Source: an uncultured Alphaproteobacteria bacterium (GTDB taxonomy: Bacteria; Pseudomonadota; Alphaproteobacteria; Rhizobiales; Rhizobiaceae). From it: a stretch of 5,836 nucleotides of DNA. The DNA is taken from the NCBI GenBank assembly GCA_929200335.1, contig CAKMZG010000059.1, forward strand, positions 1-5,836, given 5' to 3'. Both the position numbers and the translations under genes were made by a program. The notes beneath the pieces are model-generated. The model ran no database searches. It was given only the letters and a program-made list of their open reading frames with translations, and had not been told where the DNA came from. Positions 1 to 4,392 of this stretch are shown here, in pieces; positions within the stretch are counted from its first letter, which is position 1, and each line of letters opens with the position of its first letter.

Positions 1-3
1 ATT

Positions 4-52
4 GGCGCGAATAGTTCTCATTTAAGTGAATCCACTTAAATGCTACACGCGC
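4..52 (-). repeat. Palindromic repeat unit X, copy 1
   Basis: A stem-bulge-stem palindrome. The inner stem is perfect over 10 bp (19-28 CATTTAAGTG with 33-42 CACTTAAATG, loop AATC). The outer stem is 5-14 with 43-52, 8 of 10 pairs as read on the plus strand. An AGTTCTCA-type stretch lies between outer and inner arms on one side only. A second copy lies at 3763-3810 in opposite orientation. It shares ATAGTTCTCATTTA and GCTACACGCGCTA, and its stem differs by compensatory changes. Strand is given in the orientation GCGCGTGTAG...GCGC. The unit may extend left of base 1. No known repeat family is recognised. Confidence 0.75.
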
Positions 53-111
53 TAGCGCGCACCACTTATCTATAGATTCATAAATGCGCCCTATCTCTTT
101 GTTGTTGCAGG
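48..111 (+). repeat. Palindromic repeat unit Y, copy 1
   Basis: Starts immediately after X copy 1, across a perfect 12-bp palindrome CGCGCTAGCGCG (48-59). The outer stem pairs 55-62 with 84-91 (6 of 8 pairs). The interior reads CACTTATCTATAGATTCATAA. The following 21 nt (91-111, CTATCTCTTTGTTG...) are also conserved in the second copy at 3524-3580. Across the two copies, c60-g86 here corresponds to t3529-g3555 there (C-G against U-G), which suggests the folded form is maintained. X and Y here lie head to head, with GGCGC and GCGCC ends facing outward, like a short element with imperfect terminal inverted repeats. Confidence 0.7.
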
Positions 112-151
112 TTTTAATAATTAATAAAACTCAACTGTTGGTTATATTGGA

Positions 152-427
152 TTAGCGGCAGCGTGCTTCATAAATAGAGCCATCAGCTGCACGGTAACGG
201 CAATAACCTGGCTTTGTTGCATAACCAACAAATGCACCAGCTGCACCGCCAATTAATGCGCCAGTTGCAATGCCACGACGCCCACTGCCCGTTGCAGCAG
301 CAATCAATCCACCTGCGACAGCGCCAGCGGTAGCACCGCCTACAGTACGTTGGGTTGGATCATTGGAGTTGCACCCCGATAATCCAATCATAGAGGCAAC
401 AACAGCACCAATTACTAATTTTGACAT
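152..427 (-). CDS. Glycine-zipper outer-membrane lipoprotein, 91 aa
   Basis: A small envelope lipoprotein. Residues 1-18 form a lipoprotein signal peptide with a lipobox LSGC and the lipidated cysteine at 19. The next residue is Asn, not Asp, so by the enterobacterial rule it would be sorted to the outer membrane. Residues 29-70 are a glycine-zipper segment (GGATAGAVAGG, GALIGGAAGAFVG) of the kind found in the SlyB/OmpA-associated Gly-zipper families, which can pack as paired membrane helices. The C-terminus YCRYRAADGSIYEARC has two cysteines (76 and 90) that could form a disulfide. The start is supported by AAGGAG at 434-439 (minus strand), six bases before ATG. It is divergent from the photolyase gene, with a LexA-like site between them. 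The exact role is unknown, though envelope integrity or stress is typical for such proteins. Family call is fairly sure, function is not. Confidence 0.85.
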   Translation of the reverse strand: MSKLVIGAVVASMIGLSGCNSNDPTQRTVGGATAGAVAGGLIAAATGSGRRGIATGALIGGAAGAFVGYATKPGYCRYRAADGSIYEARCR

Positions 428-475
428 CTCAATCTCCTTATCTATTATTTATAACCAATATATATTTTTATAAAT

Positions 476-490
476 GAACCACAGATGAAC
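476..490. promoter_or_regulatory. Putative LexA (SOS) box between lipoprotein and photolyase
   Basis: GAACCACAGATGAAC is a perfect GAAC-N7-GAAC direct repeat, the alphaproteobacterial LexA operator form. It ends 90 nt before the photolyase start and lies 48 nt upstream of the divergent lipoprotein start. A photolyase is a sensible SOS target, but no clear sigma-70 promoter overlapping the box was found on either strand, so the controlled gene is undecided. The CACAGAT spacer is less AT-rich than usual for strong boxes. Confidence 0.5.
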
Positions 491-580
491 AAGATACGTA
501 TGAATCTTTATTGCTCACAAAAATTATACACCATTTGTTTATATTACCAATTACAATAAACATGAAAGTAAGACCAAAAA

Positions 581-2065
581 ATGACTAAACTCTGTTCTTA
601 TCATAATTCAAAGGAGACTTGCCTTATTTGGTTTCGTGATGATTTGCGACTACGGGACAATCAAGCCCTCACTGAAGCGGTTAAGGAAGTAAGGCAAACT
701 GGTAAACCTTTAATTGCGCTATATTTATTAGATGATAAAAGCGAAGCACTGCGCTCTTTAGGTTCTGCGCAACAATATTGGCTGCATCACTCTTTAACAA
801 AATTAAAAGCGCATCTTTTAGAACTCAATATCCCATTATTCTTTCAAAAAGGTGACACGCATCAGCAATTACTAAAGCTTTGTGGAGACTTAAATATCAC
901 GGAGATATTTTGGAATCGCCGTTATAGTGATGGTAGCATTGCCGTTGATAGCGTAGTAAAAAGCGCGCTTAGCCAAAACAACATAACTTGCAACAGCTAT
1001 TCTGGTTATTTGCTTCATGAACCATGGCAAATTAAAACTGGTAAAGGCGATCCCTACAAGGTCTACACTCCATTTTGGCGCAATTTTTCTGCTCAATTTT
1101 CCCCCACCCCTCCACTTTCAGCCCCCAAGGCTTTGGATAAAAATCAACAAAGCGACCTCTTAAAGTTAAACATCGGCGATAAACTTAAAGACTGGAAGTG
1201 GCTGCCAGAAAATCCCAACTGGGCTAAAAATTGGGATAGACAATGGCAGCCCGGTGAAGAGAACGCTCACAAACGCTTAGGAGTTTTTTTAGAAGGCGCA
1301 ATTCATCACTATAAAGAGGGGCGAGACATACCTTCTCAAGCCTACACATCAAAAATGTCCCCTCATCTAAGATTTGGAGAAATTTCTCCCAATCAAATTT
1401 GGTATAGCCTAGCATTTCATCAAGATAAGATTGACCCAGCTAGCTATGAGACTTACCAAAAAGAGCTAGTTTGGCGTGAATTTGCTTATCATCTGCAGTT
1501 TCATTGGCCTAATTTGCACCAACGAAATTTTAACAAAAAATTCGACCATTTTCCATGGATTGAAAATCAGGGATTGTTAGAACGCTGGAAAAAAGGCCGG
1601 ACAGGCTATCCCATTGTTGATGCTGGAATGCGGCAATTATGGCAAGAGGGCTGGATGCATAATCGGGTGAGAATGGTGGTAGCCTCATTTTTAGTAAAGC
1701 ATCTGATGATTGATTGGCGCCATGGAGAACGCTGGTTTTGGGACTGCCTATTGGATGCCGATCCCGCCTCAAACCCTGTTAGCTGGCAATGGGTGGCGGG
1801 ATGTGGCGCGGATGCCTCACCCTATTTTAGGATTTTCAACCCCTATACACAGGCGCAAAAATTCGACCCTAATGCAGAATATATTAAAACATATGTGAGT
1901 GAACTCCAGTCTACATCGGCAAATGACATTTTAAAACCGCCTAAGGCTTCACAGCATGACATTCAATTAGATTTTAAAAGTAAAACTACTTATTCCCCCC
2001 CTATTGTAGCTCATGATGCAGCAAGAAAACGAGCATTAGAAGCACTTAAAACACTACCGAAGTAA
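581..2065 (+). CDS. phrB: Deoxyribodipyrimidine photolyase (CPD photolyase), 494 aa
   Basis: A light-driven flavoenzyme that splits UV-induced cyclobutane pyrimidine dimers in DNA using reduced FAD and an antenna chromophore. Residues ~14-170 are the Rossmann-like antenna domain (LIWFRDDLRLRDNQAL). Residues ~225-430 form the helical FAD domain, with TSKMSPHLRFGEIS (256-269), GRTGYPIVDAGMRQL (339-353), MHNRVRM (359-365) and SWQWVAGCGADASPYFRIF (401-419). By alignment from memory with the E. coli enzyme, the electron-transfer Trp triad is W326/W379/W402, the FAD N5 contact Asn is N398, and the CPD-pocket Glu/Trp are E295/W298, so all key residues are present. Length is normal (about 470-500). 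The VAGxGADA wording resembles alphaproteobacterial members, and class I versus class III is not resolved. No strong ribosome binding site precedes the ATG. An overlapping 8-codon ORF starts at 562. A LexA-like box lies upstream and a Cfa-like gene follows 137 nt later. Confidence 0.96.
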   Translation: MTKLCSYHNSKETCLIWFRDDLRLRDNQALTEAVKEVRQTGKPLIALYLLDDKSEALRSLGSAQQYWLHHSLTKLKAHLLELNIPLFFQKGDTHQQLLKLCGDLNITEIFWNRRYSDGSIAVDSVVKSALSQNNITCNSYSGYLLHEPWQIKTGKGDPYKVYTPFWRNFSAQFSPTPPLSAPKALDKNQQSDLLKLNIGDKLKDWKWLPENPNWAKNWDRQWQPGEENAHKRLGVFLEGAIHHYKEGRDIPSQAYTSKMSPHLRFGEISPNQIWYSLAFHQDKIDPASYETYQKELVWREFAYHLQFHWPNLHQRNFNKKFDHFPWIENQGLLERWKKGRTGYPIVDAGMRQLWQEGWMHNRVRMVVASFLVKHLMIDWRHGERWFWDCLLDADPASNPVSWQWVAGCGADASPYFRIFNPYTQAQKFDPNAEYIKTYVSELQSTSANDILKPPKASQHDIQLDFKSKTTYSPPIVAHDAARKRALEALKTLPK

Positions 2066-2110
2066 CATTTAAAATTTCAAAGTATATAAAGCTTTGATTA
2101 CCAAATAATA

Positions 2111-2148
2111 TTAAAAAAAACTTGCCAAAACTTAAATTACCATGGCAA
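2111..2148 (-). terminator. Possible minus-strand intrinsic terminator in the phr-cfa gap
   Basis: Read on the minus strand, TTGCCA (2148-2143) and TGGCAA (2127-2122) form a 6-bp stem with a 15-nt loop, followed by GTTTTTTTTAA. This is terminator-like for transcription opposite to both flanking genes, although no minus-strand gene is known here. The stem is short and the loop long, so this is tentative. Confidence 0.25.
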
Positions 2149-2158
2149 CATTATTAAT

Positions 2159-2213
2159 GGAGAGGACATTTATGCACAATTGTCATGTAGTGGGAGGACA
2201 TAATGCAAAATAA
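2159..2213 (+). promoter_or_regulatory. Upstream ORF (13 codons) overlapping the cfa start, with its own SD
   Basis: The ORF ATG(2172)...TAA(2211-2213) encodes MHNCHVVGGHNAK in a different frame from cfa and ends 11 nt inside it. Its Shine-Dalgarno GGAGAGGA (2159-2166, spacing 5) is as good as that of cfa itself, GGGAGGA (2192-2198, spacing 4), which lies within the uORF. The two initiation regions are near copies (GAGGACATTTATG and GAGGACATAATG). Ribosomes on the uORF would cross the cfa SD and stop just past its AUG, an arrangement suited to translational coupling or repression. That function is inference. Confidence 0.45.
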
Positions 2214-3453
2214 CACATTGGATAATTTTGGTACAATTGAACTAACTAGGGATAATCTAAAACAGAAGATCAAAGGCTTACCTTCACAAGCCAAAATCAT
2301 GTTAAAGGCACTCACCTTTATCAAATTTGGCAGCCTAACCATCACCCTGCCTAACCGAAGTACATTTCTCATAAGGGGTAAAAACAAGGGCCCCTCGGCA
2401 GATTTAACCCTATACAATTGGAAGCTTATCAAGCGCGCGCTCTCAAATGGTACAATTGGTATTGCTGAGAGTTATATTGATGAAGACTGGAACAGTAAGG
2501 ATATTTCTATATTCTTAGAGTTCTTTTGCATCAATGAAAATGTTGGGTATGATCTTACCACGGGCAACTGGTTGTTAAATACCCTTGCAAAATTGCGTCA
2601 CTTCTTAAACAGCAACACTAAGGCGGGTTCAAAGCGTAATATTTCTGCTCATTATGATCTGGGGAATGCATTTTATAAAGAATGGTTAGATCCCAGTATG
2701 ACTTATTCATCTGCACTTTATAGCGATGGCGCTAACGATTTGGAAAGCGCACAAATGGCTAAATACCGTTCTTTAGCTCAGCTTACAGATATTCAATCTC
2801 ACCATCATGTTTTGGAAGTTGGGTGTGGCTGGGGCGGATTTGCGGAATATGCTGCCACTCACATCGGTTGCAAAGTAACCTGCCTAACCATCAGTGAGGA
2901 ACAATATAAATATGCAGTAAAACGCATTAATGACAAAGGTTTAAGTGATAAGGTAAAAATTAAAAAACAAGATTACCGTGATGAGAGCAGCACCTATGAC
3001 CGCATTGCCTCCATTGAAATGTTTGAAGCTGTAGGGGAAAAATTCTGGCCGACCTATTTTAACAAACTACACGATTGCTTAAAACCAAATGGTAAGGCTG
3101 GATTACAAATTATCACGATAAAAGATCGCGCTTTTGAAATTTATCGTCACAAACCTGATTTCATCCAACGTTATATTTTTCCTGGTGGCATGTTGCCCTC
3201 ACCTGAGGCTCTAGAAAAAGTCACAAAACCTGCTGGTTTTAAATTAATTGAAGATTTTGGTTTTGGAAAAGATTATGCCAGAACGCTAGCAGAATGGCGT
3301 GTGAAATTTTGGCAGGCCTGGCCAAAATTAAAACCCCTAGGCTTTGATGAGCGCTTTAAGCGACTTTGGGAATTTTATTTCCACTATTGTGAGGCGGGCT
3401 TTAATGCGGGCCATATTGATGTACGGCAGATGGTATATAGCAAAAACCAGTAA
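2203..3453 (+). CDS. cfa: Cyclopropane-fatty-acyl-phospholipid synthase family SAM methyltransferase, 416 aa
   Basis: A membrane-associated enzyme that transfers the SAM methyl carbon to the double bond of unsaturated phospholipid acyl chains, commonly giving cyclopropane fatty acids. Residues 1-130 are the accessory N-terminal domain. Residues ~145-416 are the catalytic Rossmann domain, with NISAHYDLGNAFYKEWLDP (146-164), SAM motif I VLEVGCGWGGFAEYAA (203-218), LTISEEQ (228-234), QDYRD (256-260), EMFEAVGEKFW (272-282) and RYIFPGGMLPSPEAL (323-337). Compared with E. coli Cfa, E239, Y317 and C354 correspond to E275, Y358 and C396. However, bicarbonate-site C139 and H266 correspond to S170 and I304, a pattern typical of an alphaproteobacterial subgroup (TYSSA, LQxITI). 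A different product, such as a methyl-branched or furan-fatty-acid precursor (UfaM-like), is therefore possible. The start is fixed by GGGAGGA at 2192-2198. It lies 137 nt after the photolyase gene, a pairing known from RpoE-ChrR singlet-oxygen regulons. No ChrR-type -35 was seen. Confidence 0.93.
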   Translation: MQNNTLDNFGTIELTRDNLKQKIKGLPSQAKIMLKALTFIKFGSLTITLPNRSTFLIRGKNKGPSADLTLYNWKLIKRALSNGTIGIAESYIDEDWNSKDISIFLEFFCINENVGYDLTTGNWLLNTLAKLRHFLNSNTKAGSKRNISAHYDLGNAFYKEWLDPSMTYSSALYSDGANDLESAQMAKYRSLAQLTDIQSHHHVLEVGCGWGGFAEYAATHIGCKVTCLTISEEQYKYAVKRINDKGLSDKVKIKKQDYRDESSTYDRIASIEMFEAVGEKFWPTYFNKLHDCLKPNGKAGLQIITIKDRAFEIYRHKPDFIQRYIFPGGMLPSPEALEKVTKPAGFKLIEDFGFGKDYARTLAEWRVKFWQAWPKLKPLGFDERFKRLWEFYFHYCEAGFNAGHIDVRQMVYSKNQ

Positions 3454-3523
3454 TGAAGATCATTACCAAGATTGCCTAAAACACAATCCACTCATCCACG
3501 TGATATAGGCCTGCAGCCTACAA

Positions 3524-3580
3524 GAGCGTATCACTTATCTATAAGTTCATAAATGCGCTCTATCCCTTTTTTGCTGCATG
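3524..3580 (+). repeat. Palindromic repeat unit Y, copy 2
   Basis: The outer stem GAGCGTAT (3524-3531) pairs fully with ATGCGCTC (3553-3560), allowing one U-G. An inner hairpin ACTTAT/ATAAGT (3533-3538 with 3541-3546) leaves a one-sided bulge TCATAA. Conservation with copy 1 continues for about 20 nt past the stem (CTATCCCTTTTTTG...). Because the hairpin is followed by CCCTTTTTT it could also act as a weak terminator for cfa, 70 nt after its stop. A GCCTACA remnant just upstream resembles the GCTACAC edge of unit X, so this copy may once have carried X on its left, as at 1-110. Confidence 0.7.
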
Positions 3581-3625
3581 TCATTATTCCCAAACCTGGT
3601 AGCCACTTTTGGGTGACATACTCTA

Positions 3626-3721
3626 TTAAACAAGTGGGATAAATAATTCACGCCAAGCCAGCATGGAAACCAAAAATAAAACCAAAGATACTAGGGATGC
3701 AAAATCACGAATAAATGCCAT
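3626..3721 (-). CDS. Putative small single-pass membrane protein, 31 aa
   Basis: The unlisted micro-ORF translates to MAFIRDFASLVSLVLFLVSM followed by LAWRELFIPLV, ending in TAA. Residues ~7-25 are a continuous hydrophobic stretch suited to one transmembrane helix, with a charged RD pair before it and RE after it. A GAGG lies six bases before this ATG on the minus strand. An alternative in-frame ATG four codons upstream (3731-3733) contains that GAGG, making it the less likely start. No own promoter is evident. It lies between repeat units Y and X, and 120 nt downstream of the 40-aa SOS-type ORF on the same strand. No family is recognised, and a chance ORF cannot be excluded. Confidence 0.45.
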   Translation of the reverse strand: MAFIRDFASLVSLVLFLVSMLAWRELFIPLV

Positions 3722-3762
3722 ATCAAACCTCATACTTTACTCAACTCAAAACCATTTACTTA

Positions 3763-3810
3763 GCGCGTGTAGCCTTTAGGTAGTTTCACCTAAATGAGAA
3801 CTATATGCGC
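3763..3810 (+). repeat. Palindromic repeat unit X, copy 2
   Basis: The outer stem GCGCGTGTAG (3763-3772) pairs with CTATATGCGC (3801-3810) over all 10 positions when G-U pairs are allowed on the plus-strand RNA. The inner stem is TTTAGGT (3775-3781) with ACCTAAA (3788-3794), and the bulge is TGAGAA. Against copy 1 an A-T inner pair has become G-C on both sides. In minus-strand sense it follows the 40-aa ORF by 31 nt, so it could shape the 3' end of that transcript or separate it from the membrane micro-ORF. Confidence 0.75.
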
Positions 3811-3841
3811 CCATTAAGGAAACTAGAGCGGCGCTTTGAAT

Positions 3842-3964
3842 TCATTCAAACGCATCAAGCCCTAGTAGTTTAAGATGATACATCACTCCTTGGTTCTCGG
3901 AATTTGTATCGAATGCTATAAAGTCAAAACCAAGAAAATATTGGACAATCCCGTAAATATTCAT
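3842..3964 (-). CDS. Putative SOS-induced small protein, 40 aa
   Basis: The micro-ORF begins MNIYGIVQYFLGFDFIAFDT, continues NSENQGVMYHLKLLGLDAFE and stops at TGA. The first half is hydrophobic and aromatic (residues 3-17), which could be an amphipathic or membrane-contacting helix. No domain is recognised. The main support is context: its ATG lies 16 nt downstream of a perfect LexA box, which overlaps the -10 of a promoter with TTGACT and 17-bp spacing pointing at it. An in-frame TAA five codons upstream excludes a longer ATG form. The ribosome binding site is weak (AAAG near ATG), as for the photolyase here. In Alphaproteobacteria SOS genes include tiny cell-division inhibitors such as Caulobacter SidA, but no similarity to SidA is claimed. 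The transcript could instead act as an RNA, or the ORF could be fortuitous. Confidence 0.5.
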   Translation of the reverse strand: MNIYGIVQYFLGFDFIAFDTNSENQGVMYHLKLLGLDAFE

Positions 3965-3980
3965 CTTTAATTCACTTTAT

Positions 3981-3995
3981 GTTCTTATAATGTTC
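3981..3995 (-). promoter_or_regulatory. LexA (SOS) box overlapping the -10
   Basis: On the minus strand this is GAACATTATAAGAAC, a perfect GAAC-N7-GAAC with an AT-rich spacer and a following A, matching alphaproteobacterial LexA operators closely. It covers the predicted -10 (3987-3992), the normal position for LexA repression. Only one other perfect match to this pattern was found in the window (476-490). Confidence 0.75.
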
Positions 3996-4015
3996 TAATT
4001 TATTTTGAAAGTCAA
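3987..4015 (-). promoter_or_regulatory. Sigma-70-type promoter driving the 40-aa ORF
   Basis: On the minus strand, -35 TTGACT (4015-4010) matches TTGACA at 5 of 6 positions. The spacer is 17 bp and -10 is CATTAT (3992-3987), 4 of 6. Transcription would start near 3980, giving a leader of about 16 nt before the ATG at 3964. Confidence 0.6.
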
Positions 4016-4017
4016 GC

Positions 4018-4049
4018 GCAAAAATAGATTTTTTGCATAGCCCTATGCA
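4018..4049. other. Two overlapping, mutually exclusive hairpins
   Basis: GCAAAAA/TTTTTGC (4018-4024 with 4030-4036) and TGCATAG/CTATGCA (4034-4040 with 4043-4049) share bases 4034-4036, so only one can fully form at a time. They lie after the DUF1330 stop codon and just upstream of the SOS-type promoter. Neither has a classic U-tract directly behind it in the minus direction, so terminator function for lysR-DUF1330 is uncertain. Confidence 0.35.
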
Positions 4050-4078
4050 TCCTCCTATTTTGTATTGAAATAAGTGCT

Positions 4079-4366
4079 TTAAGTTCCAGCTACAATGATC
4101 GCCGCACCAAAGGAAGCCTTTAAGCGCATATCCCGTGCTTCTTGATATTCTGCACAATTATACCAGTTTCGAGCGGCTTCCATATCAGGAAACTCTAAAA
4201 TCACCATACGCTCATAATCCCACGCCCCCTCAATGACATCAGTCTCCCCGCCCCTTGATAAAAATTTGCCGCCAAATTTTTCTATGGTACTAGGTGATAA
4301 TTTCTTATAGGCTTCAAAGGCTTCATCATCGATTATGGTCTCTTGAAATATAACATAGGCTGCCAT
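4079..4366 (-). CDS. DUF1330 family protein, 95 aa
   Basis: A small cytosolic protein of the DUF1330 family, which has a dimeric alpha/beta-barrel (ferredoxin-like) fold. The biochemical role is not established. Recognisable features are the N-terminal AAYVIFQETIIDDEAFEAY, the central KFLSRGGETDVIEGAW and MVILEFPDMEAARNWYNCAEY, which is the family hallmark (EFPs-xeaAxxWYxSpeYQ). The length matches the usual ~95 aa when the ATG at 4364-4366 is used. That start is preferred because GAGGA (4375-4379, minus) lies eight bases before it. The ATG five codons upstream (4379-4381) overlaps this ribosome binding site and would have none of its own. It follows lysR by 26 nt on the same strand and is probably co-transcribed, so it likely belongs to the same redox or stress module. 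Confidence 0.9.
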   Translation of the reverse strand: MAAYVIFQETIIDDEAFEAYKKLSPSTIEKFGGKFLSRGGETDVIEGAWDYERMVILEFPDMEAARNWYNCAEYQEARDMRLKASFGAAIIVAGT

Positions 4367-4392
4367 GATTTTTTTCCTCATAAATTAAGAAA

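Larger units (their letters stand above)
3454..4078. other. 625-nt stretch between cfa and the DUF1330 gene
   Basis: No large gene. Contents in order: a small TAGGC/GCCTA hairpin (3506-3520), repeat unit Y copy 2, a CCCAAA/TTTGGG hairpin (3589-3613), a 31-aa membrane micro-ORF (-), repeat unit X copy 2, a 40-aa micro-ORF (-), a promoter with LexA box, and two overlapping hairpins (4018-4049). Each supported item has its own entry. Confidence 0.8.

Noticed and set aside
111..130. AT-only inverted repeat GTTTTA/TAAAAC after the lipoprotein gene as a terminator
   Set aside because: Six A-T pairs with no GC core would be too weak; likely base-composition noise.
475..500. EcfG-like general stress promoter TGAAC-N17-CGTA upstream of phr
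   Set aside because: Only 4/5 and 3/4 matches to GGAAC/CGTT, and it overlaps the exact GAAC-N7-GAAC repeat, which explains the same bases better.
562..588. 8-codon upstream ORF (MKVRPKND) overlapping the photolyase start
   Set aside because: No Shine-Dalgarno and very short; expected by chance in AT-rich leaders, unlike the cfa uORF, which has a strong SD.
1530..1772. 80-codon minus-strand ORF inside the photolyase gene
   Set aside because: Antisense to highly conserved FAD-domain codons, with no ribosome binding site argument or recognisable domain; a shadow of the real gene. The same holds for the other antisense ORFs in phr and at 2154-2432.
3506..3520. TAGGC/GCCTA mini-hairpin upstream of Y copy 2
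   Set aside because: Only 5 bp; it may be a remnant of an X unit, but the similarity is too short to call as a repeat copy.
3589..3613. CCCAAA/TTTGGG hairpin with inner TGG/CCA as a terminator of the membrane micro-ORF
   Set aside because: A fair stem, but no T-tract follows on either strand, so no terminator call is made.
3972..4157. 61-codon minus-strand ORF overlapping the 3' end of the DUF1330 gene
   Set aside because: Its first half is an out-of-frame reading of the DUF1330 gene and its second half runs through the hairpins and promoter; no protein-like features.
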